A stretch of DNA of 36,193 nucleotides, taken from assembly GCA_015657535.1 (NCBI GenBank), contig JADHZB010000873.1, positions 4,513-40,705 on the forward strand, read 5' to 3'. The notes beneath the pieces were generated by a model. It did no database searches. It was not told where the DNA came from and saw only the letters and a program-made list of their open reading frames with translations. The number at the start of each line of letters is the position of its first letter. The first letter of the stretch is position 1. The position numbers and the translations under genes were made by a program. The DNA comes from Nephromyces sp. MM_2019 (lineage: Eukaryota; Apicomplexa; Aconoidasida; Nephromycida). Below are positions 11,070 to 23,428 of the stretch, piece after piece.

Positions 11070-14000
11070 TTAGAGCCCAGTGTCAATCCAAAATTTCAAG
11101 CACTTTTGTATAATTTGATTAAGTGACTTTAGTGAAATAATTCCTTCTATAGCTGAAGATCCTTCCTTTTGGGGGAATTTATTAAAAATACATAGTGCAT
11201 AAATCAAATCTAAAGCAATCAGCAAATCACCAAAATCATCTTCCCAGGATATTTGATATGATGGCTGTGAATTTTCAGGAAGGTACTTACTGAATTAGGA
11301 TATAAGAGTTATGTAGAGCTTGAAATCAAATTTAGCACATTTAAGATATACCTACCAAACAATTTCGGTGGATTTTAAAACCCTTGTGACAAGCACTGAA
11401 AAAAAGTCTTGAATTGACCCATATTCTTCATAAATATGGGATAAAACTCCATTGTTTTGGGATTGTAATTTCTTTGGGAAAAAAAATTGCAAGTAAAAAT
11501 AAAGAAAAATTAATGTCTATAAGGTTACTTTCATTATTTGTAAGATTATCTTTTTGTCAAGGCTACTTCGAGTATTAGTTCTTGATAATTTATATTTGTT
11601 TTTCACAGCAAGGTTTTCGGCTGAAAATTTAATTAGAATATTTGACATTTTGAGCTAAAATTATAATCTATGAGGTTTTCATGAGTAAAAATTACATTTT
11701 GCTTTCTGATTTGAATGTGCTTCAGTGTTTAAGTAGCCATCATTAAGACAGGATACTAAAAGATTGAAAGAATTTTCAAGTTGGTGTTTGTGATATTTAT
11801 CCCCATTATTTAAGTTCATTTCAGCTTTATCAACTGTGGCGCGCATAGACAGTTGGGATCTATAATTTCTATCTAAGCTTGAATTATAATCGAAAGGATT
11901 GTCGTTATCTAGGTAATTGAATTATATAATTAAATAAAAATATTCATTATTAAGCAAACAGAAGCTTTATAATACCTTTTAGAGCAGTTTCATTTAGCCT
12001 TAAGTGGCAAGGGATGTTACTGATTAATTTATCTTTGCAATTTAGGTCTTCCTTTATTTTTGTTGTAGGATAATTCGAAATTTTCTCTAAGTTATCTTTA
12101 GTCAAAGGAATAGAGTTTCTTTTGTTCTCATAATACAAATTATTTATGTTGTTGGTATATTCAGCCTCGTCAAAATTTCTTTGTGTGTCATTTTTTATAT
12201 TGCTTTCATGTTTCATAAAGAAGCTGTCCAAAACACAGACCGATTGTTCCTTAAGCTTTGTTTCTCCATTTGTTAAATCTTGATTTTTAAGAACAGCAAA
12301 CGATTGTTTATCCATTTGCTCGTATGAGCCGAAGGAAATTTTACTTTCAGGTGAACCTTCATTGAATGAGTTGCTAGTTAGGCTTGAATTCTTTTCATTC
12401 TTATTGTTAAGATTTGGACCTATAATTTCATGTGAATTTCTATGAAAATTTTGTGAACCACCAATTTTACTCTTTTCTGCAATAACAGTGTATAAGTCAA
12501 CATTCTCATTATTAGTTTTATGATAAAGAAATTCCCCTTTACCCTTCAGCGTTTTGTATTTTTCATCCGGAAAATAGACATTAGTCGGCATGCTTGTGAG
12601 ACCATTTGTTTCCGAATTGATTCTATTTATATTTTCATAGTTATTTTGATTAATTTTTGCTTGTATTTGATTAGCAAAGCTTTGAGGCTCCCCTCCTTCA
12701 ATCTTAGTGTCCTTATGTGCCTATGGGACAAGTGTTTATCTTAAATGCTGAAATAATTTATAATGTGAAAATATAAATAAGATGCCTAACCTCGTTTAAT
12801 TCGAGATGGTCCGTTTCATAATATTTAATATAGGGAGAGTGCTCAAATTTGTTTTGTGGGTCTTGATTTTTAAGGTTATTATTGCATTGTGTAGCTACAA
12901 CTGAATCATTTTGGAGATTTTTACTGATCCAATGAGAGACATCAGACTCCTTTTTATTTGGGATACTATTAGAAAAGTTATGTGCAGGGATGAACTGATC
13001 AAATAAAACTAATTCTTTATTTTCTATATAATTGTCACTAATATTTTCAACTCCTTCATTGCAGCTTTTATCTATACAATCTTGTTCAGTCATTGGTGAG
13101 CCAGGATCGAATCCTGTAAGAGGAAATTTATAACTTCCATGACTAAAAAAAATAATTATAAAATGCTATCATGGCTTTAGTTCAGTGAAGATCTTACCAA
13201 GAATATCTTTGTTAGTTTTTTTAAAAATATTATGTATTTGAGTATTTCTTTCTGTCATTGCTTTTAACTTTTCCATAGTGGCATTCAATCTTAATTCCTC
13301 AAGGTTTGGATTGAATTTCATTTCACTGTGAATAGTATGAAATGTATAAAGCAGTTTTTTGTTATACATTTTATCACTATATTTGAAATTCAAGCTAATA
13401 ACTAAAGAACCTTTGTTTATTTTCATTAGAGGTGACCTTATCTGAATTTATTTGAGCTATAATGAAAACAAGTCATTGTATACAATTAGAAAAATGCAAC
13501 AATATGGAGTAATTTTAGAGTAATACTATAAACAGGGATTTATTTTAAGCATACTTATTAAATGTAGAAAGACTACGGAAAAATAGTAATACTTACTATC
13601 TTGTTCATTATTTGGGATGTTATAATGTTTTGAGTCTTTTATTTCAATTTTTGAAGGACAAATCACACTGCTGGATCTTTGATCACATGGGCTAAAAAGT
13701 AATCTCCAAGATTCCATGGCAGTTGACCGAGTCTTTGGTCGGAATTTATGTAGCAAAGACTTAAGTTTGTTATTATGTTCCTTGTTCATGTCGGAATAAA
13801 TTTCTTTCACATAATCACTTGATTGACTAATTCCATCATGGCTGGAAGTAGTTTGAGGTGCATTAGTTCCATAAGGATGGCTAGACTGGTTAGGGTTACT
13901 AGGTTTCAATAGGGTATTAGGACGAGACTCTTGGTGCTTCTCATTAAGCATATTCCTTGACACATCTTTTTTGTTATACTTTAAGTTGTTTTTAAGGTCT

Positions 14001-15232
14001 CCAATTGGTTTGCAGCTACAGGACTTTTTAGAAAGTTCCCTCTTTTTCAAATATTGCTCCATTGCTTTTATTTTTTTAATATTATTTGTTGAATTTTTCT
14101 TCAATGCTTCTGTGGCAATGAGTTAAAAAGTGTTGAAATAAATTTTAAAGTTCTATAGTATGCTCTATTGAAAGTTTGCAAACCAGAGCGATTTAGGGGG
14201 CTTTTATTATCACGGGACCTAGACAATGCACCCTTAGTAGCCTGAGGGGTATGAGGTTATTAGGAGAAGCAAAAATTTATAGATTGTGTCTTCATATTGA
14301 AATAAAATCAACTTTACCCATAAAAGATAATTTGCCTGGATGTCATGCTTAGACTGTGCAAAATGAGCCTTTTGGTTAACAAACATAAACTCTTTATTAG
14401 TTAAATTCTGTATCCATCTTCTCTGAGATGCGTAATAAAGTGATATAACTGCTTGAGGTGAATTGTTTTCAATTGAATATAAATATACTGAAAGAAAAGC
14501 AAAAGGAACTTTTATTATTATTTCTTTCTAATTATTATGTAATTATCGGGCTTGTTAGAGGAAAGTTTAAAAATTTGGTATAGAAAATAAAAGTCTTTTT
14601 TTTACTTTTTGTTTTATTAAAGGTCTCCGAACATTGAATCCTCGTTAATTCAAGTTTTCCGTGAGCAATAATAACGCCATTAATCATCTGAAATTAAAAG
14701 AGTGAATACGCTTCAATTCATATACATTAAAATATCTAGACTACCATTTTTAGAAAAATCAAATGATCTGATGTAGCTCCAACCATCTTCTGTAATGAGA
14801 TATATTAATTATGTATTTTTATTAGAAAACTTAAAAAAATAACTAGCTAATTTAGTTTAAACATAGAAAAATTTATATTCCTGAGTGATAATTTAAATTC
14901 TTCTAAGTCTTACATTGATTGGGAGGGACACAAAGAAAGATGAAAACATTGGATTTGCTACCTGATGATGCAATGGAAAATTGTCTGATGTCGACTCCCA
15001 TTTTTGACCTTCCGTTACTGAGTTTATTTTGAAAAATTTGATATTTTATTGAAAATATGTTTATTAGAAACTGCCAAATCTATAGTACTTGCTTCCATTT
15101 CAACTTACAAAAAGTCCAGTTAAGTTTACATAGCATATTGCTATGCTTTTGCACCGTCTTGACGGAGCGAATGAATAGCATGTATAAATAAGAATGCTTA
15201 TGGGTCATTTCCCGCCTATTCTCATCTGCCAT
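11070..15232 (-). CDS. 992-residue Asn/Ser-rich orphan protein, 15 exons
   Basis: I do not recognise this gene. Exons: 15109-15232, 14914-15017, 14745-14789, 14606-14687, 14318-14487, 14184-14241, 13597-14109, 13411-13456, 13198-13325, 12791-13113, 11976-12720, 11696-11908, 11529-11620, 11356-11471 and 11070-11289, all phase-consistent. Three zones are visible. Residues 1-about 190 look globular (THKHSYLYMLFIRSVKTVQK; MFSSFFVSLPIN; VGATSDHLIFLKM; SLYYASQRRWIQ). Residues about 195-850 are Asn/Ser/Lys-rich, probably disordered, with a small basic CSC cluster. The last about 110 residues are globular and hydrophobic again (DFFSVLVTRVLKS; DFGDLLIALDLIYALCIF; IIQKCLKFWIDTGL). No signal peptide or clear membrane span is seen. 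Long Asn-rich inserts between folded ends are typical of AT-rich apicomplexan proteins. The start is the first ATG of the 5' open exon. The 13325/13411 intron is the least certain. Confidence 0.75.
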
Positions 15233-16614
15233 TTGTGTTGAATAGATAAAGACTCTATAAATAATACTTTGTTTCAATTGCTTAAGATTGATTCAAAACC
15301 TTGAGCGAAAACTGAAGCAGTTAAAGCATATGGGAAAACACTATTGCTAGATATAATTTATCCTAATGATTCGAAAATGTAAATATATCAAAGATTTTCT
15401 AATCCATAAAAAGGACACTGTGCAAGCTTTTGATAGCCAGTAATAAATAAAAATACTTATTAAAGCAATGTCTTAAAGATAAAGACAATAAAAAGTTGCT
15501 TCCATTTTTGAATATATGATTTGTTAGCTTGAGATGCTTTCACCTAAGGTTATAGCCAGCCACCAAGGAAAAATTTCAGGGTTTGGAACCAAAGGTGTGC
15601 TGATATAGTGTAATAAGCACACCGCCAAAATTTTTTCTACACCAAACTTGTGAAGTGTGTTTAAAATAAGCTTGCTATATTCCTAGACGAGTGCATAAGT
15701 TGTAAAAATTAAACATCTTACCTTCGAAGGGTAATGATTAACTCTTATCAATCATGCTTATTGGGGAAGTAAATATTATCGAATTATATCGGAGATTAAA
15801 ACTTTTTATATCAACAGTAATTTTTAATATCGATTTATATTGTAATCTAAGCAGTAATAAGTTTCCTTTTAATCTATGAAAAACATGTCAAAAAAATTGT
15901 TTTTCAAATTTCCTTTATTAAATGTAAGCCCTTTGAGTTTTTAAGAATCAATTATGCTCCACTGTTTTAATTTTTAGGTTAATAATCTTTTGAACCATTT
16001 TTGGTAAATCATATACTCAACCACTTTTCATAGTAGTTTTCATATATAAAATTACAAATTTTTAATGCTTGCCACACAATAAACACCTTTAAGTGCTTCA
16101 TTGTTATTTTCTTCACAAGCCCCCTTTTATATTTAGGAATTATTTGATACATCTCATTTATAATGGTGCTCTAACATCTTATTTCCCGAGACCGTTTTGG
16201 AAGATATAAGGTCGAATTGAAAAAAATCATTGTGGAAATTTTTTCCTAAAATTATATCTTTAGTTCAAAATATCATATTATTTGGCTTATAAATAGATAA
16301 AAGAACTCTAAAGTTACTTTTTTTTAATTATTTTTATCATTACACCAGGTGTTGTGGATAAAAGCTTTATGTTTAAGGCAGGATGTAAAATTTTAATAAA
16401 AATTTTCATTTACAATTATACACGAGTTCGAATGGTTTAAAAAAATTAACTGGTAGTGAATTTTGTAAAATGATGTTTCAATATAGTTGTTATTGATAGT
16501 GAGTTGAATATTTCAACTCATTCATATTTATATCAAAATTAATTAACCGATTTTTAATAGAACAAATAGGTTAAATACTAAAATTATAAATTTTGGAAAA
16601 AGTTAGTTCTCCTA
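15233..16614. other. intergenic spacer with one short hairpin
   Basis: About 1.4 kb between two minus-strand genes. Its one notable element is a perfect 8-base inverted repeat, GGTGTGCT at 15594-15601 and AGCACACC at 15616-15623, with a 14-base loop. No open frame of interest, tRNA boxes or spliceosomal RNA motifs were recognised. Confidence 0.5.
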
Positions 16615-17482
16615 TTAGTTATGATGAAGAAAAGGTTGACGTCCTAAATTTTGGTTAGGTAATTCTTTATAATAACCTCTTCTTTGGAAAAGATTAAGAA
16701 CTTGAAATGATTTCTTCGAGAAAAATTGGCTTAAATCCTGATTGAGGGATGAATTGGTTTTGTAAGAAAATAAAATAAAAGATTTTAAATGATTGGTTTT
16801 ATACCTCAAGCATTACGCGGAAAAATTTGAAGCCTTTCAATAATTCTGTAAGAATAATTTCATAAATAAACTTAGGAATATCGAATAATGAAGTTAATTC
16901 TATGTATACCTATGATAAATAGTGCTGCAATAATTGAAAGTGTGGATATTGTCAGGATTTTTGGTATTAATGCAGTTCGATCTGAAATGATAAGGAAATG
17001 GGACTTGCGCTATATTTATCATAAAAGAGTATTCTCAATTAATTCTACTTAAACATCTTGTCTTTATTCTAACATCAGAGCTACAATCTTTTGGGAATCT
17101 GGATTTACACTCGTCATTGTTGCAGCTATTACATCCTTTTTGATCTTGGATCTCAAACTGTGATAAGGAATGTTGAGAATATAAGTGACTGTTCAATTTA
17201 GTGTAGTGGAAAATATTAATAAGATTTTATATCCTTAATTAGAGCTATACCTTAAGTGTAGTGCTATAATGGACCGTAGGTACCGTACATGAGCAAAAGC
17301 ATATACTAGCTGAAACAAATTTGAAGATTTTTGGGTTGTATAAATTTCACTTTGCAACTTTTCAGGTATATATAATGTTGCACCATACCAGTAACAGGAG
17401 GTTTTTCACATTGAGCGCTTGTAATGAAAATCAGTAAGATTAAAACTTGCTTTGTTATGGGTCTATTGAAGATTGTCTCCAT
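16615..17482 (-). CDS. small Cys-rich secreted/surface protein with one membrane span
   Basis: Not a recognised family. Six exons: 17389-17482, 17251-17309, 17055-17157, 16910-16981, 16805-16845 and 16615-16737, giving 163 residues. Residues 1-24 form a signal peptide (hydrophobic core VLILLIFITSA). The ectodomain is about 60 residues with cysteines at 25, 35, 37, 39, 60, 63, 68 and 76 (CFCSC and CNSCNNDEC clusters). C25 may fall at the cleavage site, leaving seven in the mature chain. Residues about 89-109 (IPKILTISTLSIIAALFII) form one membrane span. A basic, aromatic tail of about 54 residues follows (FFRVMLE; FQRRGYYKEL), expected in the cytosol. The topology is type I by inspection. Introns split the signal peptide, Cys clusters, span and tail into separate exons. 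It could be a parasite-surface or endomembrane protein; nothing in the sequence fixes the role. Confidence 0.75.
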
Positions 17483-18935
17483 GTTGTTAGTATGGTGTCA
17501 GAAATTAGTATATGCCCATTAAATATACTTTGTTTTATAAATCATATAAAATCGCTCTACTAAATAAATTTATTAGATTGATCATTTCTATTTTATTATT
17601 TGGTAATTCAATTTATGTAACAAGTTTATAAAGATGTTGATGATATCATAAAAGGATCACATTTAAGAATCGGGAAATTTCCAATAATAAAAAATATGTT
17701 TCCATTTCTTATAGATGTGTGGATTCAGGTAAACCAATTGTTGATTGTTTTGTAAGTAATATCTTTGTCACACTTGTCAAATAGTGGTAACATAAGAAGC
17801 ACAGTTTGGAATTCTCAAAATTGTCAGTAATTAAATTATTAAGGGGATGTGAAACATTTTTGCTTCGAGTTTAAGTAGCAAGTTTAGCTCTATAAACCTG
17901 ACTACAAAAGTGTGTTATTTTTTAACCACGTTTAGCCAGCCTTCTGCTTAGTCGTGAAGTTAACATCTCAATATTTGCTAGCAGAAAAGGTGATTTCAGT
18001 GCAGAGATGTGCATTTACAGTGTTTAAGCTCTATCTAGATATATTCCACATTGTGCTCTGATGCTAATTTTTTTGGTGGTGTAAAGGCTACAATCATCCT
18101 TCATTAGTTCGTCCTACAATCAATAATGAAATTCAAATTTACATGAAAAAGACCAAAAAATTGATTTCATTGAATTTTAATAACATAATAGCGCTGGTAT
18201 TATATACTCTTGTACAATGCACTGACCTATCTTACATTTCCAAAGATTAAAAATAAAAATCCTGTACTGGATAAAATAGCTATTAGTGTAAAAATATGAC
18301 TTAATTGACAAGTATAAGCTCAATTTCACGCTTTGATTTTTCCTTCATTATTTTTACCCATTTTGCATAAATTTTTATTGATTTTTGATTCATCAAATTG
18401 TTCAAATGCTTCATTTTATCAAGCTCTGGTTCTCCAAGGCTAAGCTAAGACTTAAGCATAGAAAACCTTTAAAACTTTGATCACAATGAGAGCATGTTAA
18501 TTATTTCTTTTTCATAAATCTTATGGATGACAAACATATAAACTCTAAGGAATACCTCATATTAAACTACAAATTATGTATGTTGTTTAATTCATTCATA
18601 TCTATGTGTATAAAATACGAAAAGAAGTTTAATTATACAGAATAATACTGCCCAAATATAGTATACACTTTTAAACTTACAATCTGTTTTAAGAGTGTCA
18701 AAACTTGATATAAAATTTATATTAAAACATCAAGCATTGACTAATGCATACAAATATAATGTAATAAATAATTGCTACAGCTTTTCGATAACATCCCAAA
18801 AGTCACAAAGGATCATCTGACAAGTCATTAAATATACTTACACGATATGCAATATTTGATAATTAATTATTATAAAAATTTTTATAGGAAGCTTTAGTAA
18901 ACTGGATAAAAAAGACTAAAAATAGATGCAGAGCA
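17483..18935. promoter_or_regulatory. divergent intergenic region (Cys-rich gene / PLPBP)
   Basis: About 1.45 kb separates the start codons of two genes read in opposite directions, so it must contain both promoters. It is AT-rich. I could not identify a core element, RNA gene or repeat in it. Confidence 0.45.
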
Positions 18936-20270
18936 ATGTTATATGCAAGTCGTCTAAATTATAAACAGTTTAATGCTATATTAGTATCCTTCTTCCAAAA
19001 ATCCAGCTCCCCTAATGCTATTTTAAAGCTTGATAAATCTATAGTCAACTTCCGTTACCCCCGATTAGGCCTCTCTATTCATAATCAAAAAGGACTTCCT
19101 TTTTCCCTTGCAAAAGAATCCAGAAGTATTTACAATTTCAAGAAACCAAAATTTGATGAGATAAAACTGCCATGGAATTATAATTTTTTCAGTACATCGA
19201 CATCAATTATGGATGAGCTCAAGGAAAACATTAGAAAAAACTGGGAAGATTTCCAGGCCAGAGTCGATGAAAACTCGAAAGAGCATAGATTATCAACAAA
19301 ACCTATGATTCTAGCTGTATCTAAAATTCACCCTGTTGAAGCGATAAGAGCAGCCTACGAAATAGGAGTTAGACACTTTGGAGAGAATTACGTACAAGAA
19401 ATGATCGAAAAATACCAGAAGTTACCAAGTGAAGTAAAATGGCACCTAATAGGTACGACTACTTATTTGTTGAACTTTACAACTATTAGAATTCTATATA
19501 TATATAGATTATGTAGACTACTTTTTGGACCAAATTTCTTGAAATTCTTTTAATTCAAAACAGGCCACCTACAATCTAACAAATGCAAGACTTTATTAGT
19601 TAACTGTCCAAACCTGTATATGATTGAAACATTAGATTCGGAAAAATTAGCTACAAAGCTTCAACAGGCTGCGGAAACTGTGTCAAGAAAGGAAAAGCTT
19701 AAAGTTCTGGTTCAAATCAAAACAGCGGAAGATGAAGAAAACAAAACTGGAATCATAAAGGACTCTTTAGCCATCATTAATCTTGTTCAATTTGTTTTAA
19801 ATAATTGCCCAGATTTAGACTTTTGTGGTCTTATGACAGTAGGGTAGGCTATGTAATTTATTTTGCCTTATTTATTTATTTATCTTAGACTAAATCATAA
19901 ATATTCTATTTTTGATTGATAAACTATTCATTTATTGGATCTATCAGTGACATCGATCATCAAAAGGCTGCTCAAGGCTTTAAGTTTTTAAATGAGATGA
20001 GGGATACTCTTATGAATGATATTCCTCTATGCAAAGAGAAATTTCAAAGTAAGAAATGAATTCATGTTTCGGATGTTATATCAGAAATTTATTGATTAAC
20101 TTGCTTCCTGACTATGCATTCCAATTTTTTTGTTTTATATAAACTCAGATCAAACTTTTCATTTGAGTATGGGTATGAGTGGTGATTATAAACTGGCTAT
20201 TTCTGAGGGTAGCACCGAAATTAGAATTGGAAGTGCAATATTTGGCCCAAGAATAAGAAACAAAAAATAA
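18936..20270 (+). CDS. PLPBP: PLP homeostasis protein, YggS/PROSC family, with N-terminal extension
   Basis: This family binds pyridoxal 5'-phosphate and buffers its free pool; no catalytic activity is established. Four exons: 18936-19452, 19564-19843, 19948-20048 and 20149-20270, giving 339 residues. Family landmarks in order are: [10 protein letters not shown] with the PLP-binding Lys130; [13 protein letters not shown] (145-157); WHLIGHLQSNK across intron 1; DFCGLMTVG; the phosphate-binding stretch [14 protein letters not shown]; and [14 protein letters not shown] at the C-terminus. Typical members have 230-275 residues. The extra 91 residues here precede a second in-frame ATG at 19209 ([12 protein letters not shown]). 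They are Ser-, Lys- and Arg-containing and nearly free of acid in the first 30 ([12 protein letters not shown] start), like a mitochondrial or plastid transit peptide. Whether the upstream ATG or 19209 is used cannot be decided here. The only plus-strand gene between 1 and 33 kb. Confidence 0.93.
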
Positions 20271-20589
20271 ATCCAGAACCAAACAATTCTTCTATTTACA
20301 TTTGGCTCCCGAACTCAAGTATTTGATTTAATTTTTATAAGATTAACCAAACAATTCACAGAAAACTAATTAAATTATTTATAACAAAAATTAATATCAA
20401 TGAAGTTTGTTTAATTAAATGCATACATACATAATTAAGAAGTTCTTGTGCTTATGAATTCGTAGATTTATAACGTTTTGGTTCACAAAAATGTTAAATT
20501 ATTTGCCTAGATGAAATAAAGCAAGATAGATCTTGACTCATTCTTACTTTTATACCAGCATTGCGATAAATGTGAGCCTTTTTCAGGTA
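20271..20589. other. short convergent spacer (PLPBP / PIG-A 3' ends)
   Basis: About 320 bases between two converging stop codons. It must contain both 3' untranslated regions, so transcripts could overlap. No other element seen. Confidence 0.5.
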
Positions 20590-23428
20590 TTAAGATGTTG
20601 TCTGGGGCCTGATATCTTTGTAATAGCGATATAAATCAAACTCAGGGGAAATATCTATTTCCACCCTGAAGCATCAAACAGTAGTAATTCGTTGATCGAT
20701 TTTTTGCAAATATTAACATTTCACTCACTCGGGATGTATAAGGTCCCAAAATGATTTCCAAGCATGGTCCAGTAATATTAGAAAGGCATAAAATTTACCT
20801 GAATAATAAAATTGATAAAAAACTCGTAATAAAAATTGTAATATCTGGGATATTCAACCAAAAAACTCTTTCATAACGATTTTTGAATGTGAGTTCAAAA
20901 TTTTGAATCTTAAGTATATCGTATCTATTCTAGCTAGCATCAAGCTTCGAATACATATATGAACATAATAACTACTTACCAAACAAAAAACTATACTTCA
21001 ATGCATTAATTATCCTGTCCATAGTTCCCAAATTTGGCTTTTTCATGACATGATTGTAGATTATTTGCTAGTGGAAATTTCAATTTTAAGATATTCTTAT
21101 AAACATGAATAAATTATAAGTATATATTAAAAGACATCAGGGTAGGTCGCCAAATAGTTATAATCAGCGTTAAATTACAAAACATTGATACTTACAGTCT
21201 TTGAAGCAACTAGGTTCCACGAGTAAGAATCTGAAATCTGTTAGATTTTGTTTAATAATATTCAATATGCAGATGACTTGGAATAACTAATTATTATAGT
21301 CTTAAAGCATTATAATCTCAAATTCTACAACAAATGCTGATAGAACTGAGCCCAAATTTCAACAATACTTGGAAATTTAGACTTTTTAATTATAAATATT
21401 CATAACAGAAAAAACTAGCATTGTAAAAGTACCTTTTTGTGAGATTTTATGCTGTCCATGTTGGAACAAATAGCTATGGCTTGGTCTAAAGCTCCAAGCA
21501 TTTTATCAACATTAGGTTCTGCCAGTATACATAGCTCAGGTGGTAAGACCTGATTAAAAGATCATATATTCTGTTCAAACATAGCATAAAATTATCCTGA
21601 TATTTTATATATAATTATTTGATAGAAATGTTGATTCAACTTTTGGGATTTTGGATTTTATGCTCAAATAGAAATAAATTTGATAGCATTCTCATTTATA
21701 TATTCTAAATTTAAGCTTGCCTCTGGAACTCCACCAACGTTAGTTGAGACAACCAGCAAGCCGCTTGAAGCGGCCTCTTTTGAAACAGCAAAGGAATTTA
21801 TAAAACAAATCATCTATATTGTTTAGAATAATCTTCACCTAGGATGGCTATACAAAACGCCTCCGAAAGTGAACAGTTTAGAAATATGTGTCCCATCTTC
21901 AGAACGCTTGGGACATCATGATTTTGTACAGCACCTAGGAAAATTTGTACTATATCTAGGAATCTTAAATTACACAAACTAGTGTGTTATATATATACGT
22001 TTGCTCAAATCGCTCTACCAGGTAACCTATACTAATTTAACAACTTACCCAAAAGCGTAACTTGAGATGCTAACTCGAACAAATCACGCATTTCCTCTAA
22101 ATCAATTCTCATAGCACCATCACCACCTGTGCAATTCAATGATAAATATTCAAGATAAGAATTAGCAATAAATTATTTTTTATAATAGCTAATATAGTAA
22201 AGCTTAGTATTATTCAGAGTCATAAAAATAATTTATTATTCAAACAGATTACACTAAATTTAATAGTTATAAAGGAAAATACCTATAATAAATTTTATAT
22301 TTTTATATTTCTGGCATATTTTTGGTATGATCTGGATAAGTAAGTCAACACCCTTCCTAAAAGCAAGCCGATTGATTACTACAATGTTTAATCTAGGAGG
22401 ATCAGGCCTCATAGACAAGTCCACTCCAAATTGTGATGAATCCTGAAGCGGTTCAGCACAAATAATGAATTCCCTTTGGATAATATATTTATGATGCCAA
22501 ATTAGTTGATATATTTATTATCTGACCACTGCATTCGAAATAGCCGATACAGAGTAAGGATCCAAGTGTGGATGCCGAGCCAACATGTTTTCTTTACAAG
22601 CATAAGACACACAAATAATATGATCCGCTTCTGCCAAGATGTTTCTTTGTGCCTAAATCCAGTTCAAGTTTAGAAAGTAGTTTTTAAATTCGACGAAGTT
22701 TTGGCATTTTTAAAAAAATATATTTAGCCAAGTAATGCTTAAAATCGTAACATCACGCTTCATCAAATTAAAAAAATTCAAATTTGAGCTTACACCGTTC
22801 ACTTGGATAGCTGATGCCCCATCAAATCCAAATAAGGAGTGTTCTGTATAGACCACTTTCCGGTCAAAAGTTTTAGCATGAAAAAGGCACTGAGAAGATA
22901 GTACTGAAGTTGTCTGAAACAACATTTTTAAATTCTCAATTATGCTAAAAATTTTCCGACTCATATTAAATCCTAAAAATGTGATGTATTTAAATAACTC
23001 AAGCAAGAAACCTTACTGTGTGTACGTGTACAATCTGAATATTTTCCCTCAAAAGTATTTGACGAAACAGGGGTGCAACAGTAAACACACAGGGGAAAAT
23101 CACTGGACCCACGAAAGGAAAGGTTGGTAAATAATACACTTTGAGTCCATTAGCCATGTATCGAATCCCTTGCCTTTTACCATGAAAATGGGTTACAACT
23201 ACAACTTTAAAACCTATTTAAAACCCAGAGCTCCCTTTGAGTATAGTTGAATTAATAAATTAAAATCTTTATATACCACTTATTTAAAAATAAATACATT
23301 TTATATAATGTTTCACCTCGAAAAATTAAAGCTTGCGATAACTGATAGATATGAGTCTCTATCCCGCCAAGTCTTGGGTAAAAGAAATCACTGACCATAC
23401 AAATGTTAAAAGTCTTGATTTCTTGCAT
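20590..23428 (-). CDS. PIGA: GPI GlcNAc-transferase catalytic subunit PIG-A (GPI3)
   Basis: It transfers GlcNAc from UDP-GlcNAc to phosphatidylinositol on the cytosolic ER face, the first step of GPI-anchor synthesis. Thirteen exons: 23317-23428, 23017-23213, 22794-22913, 22527-22652, 22283-22442, 22049-22126, 21839-21934, 21721-21776, 21433-21549, 21196-21237, 20980-21067, 20729-20798 and 20590-20665, giving 445 residues (human 484). Landmarks: [87 protein letters not shown]. The GT4 EX7E pair is E289 and E297. [15 protein letters not shown] follows, then a C-terminal hydrophobic segment ([14 protein letters not shown]) for ER anchoring. The intron after exon 8 has a GC donor (sense GAG/GCAAGC at 21720). 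The start ATG directly precedes the conserved first strand. Confidence 0.96.
21550..21720 (-). other. GC-AG intron in PIG-A
   Basis: The exon coding GVPE ends at 21721 and the intron begins GCAAGC. The acceptor is AATCAG, before GTCTTACC at 21549. Using this pair joins GVPE to VLPPEL exactly as in PIG-A homologues. No in-frame GT is close enough to do so. Confidence 0.85.

Noticed and set aside
12520..12744. 74-residue plus-strand frame
   Set aside because: Antisense shadow of the Asn-rich exon 11976-12720.
13326..13410. Open frame extending the exon at 13198-13325 upstream (SLVISLNFKYSDKM and on)
   Set aside because: The preceding exon cannot be joined in phase to it; splicing GTTCTT to CACAG keeps the frame and has a good acceptor. 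Moderately certain.
16420..16440. GAGTTCGAATGG, resembling a tRNA B box
   Set aside because: No A box at the right distance and no cloverleaf can be drawn.
22942..23130. 62-residue plus-strand frame
   Set aside because: Antisense to PIG-A exon 2 and the following intron.
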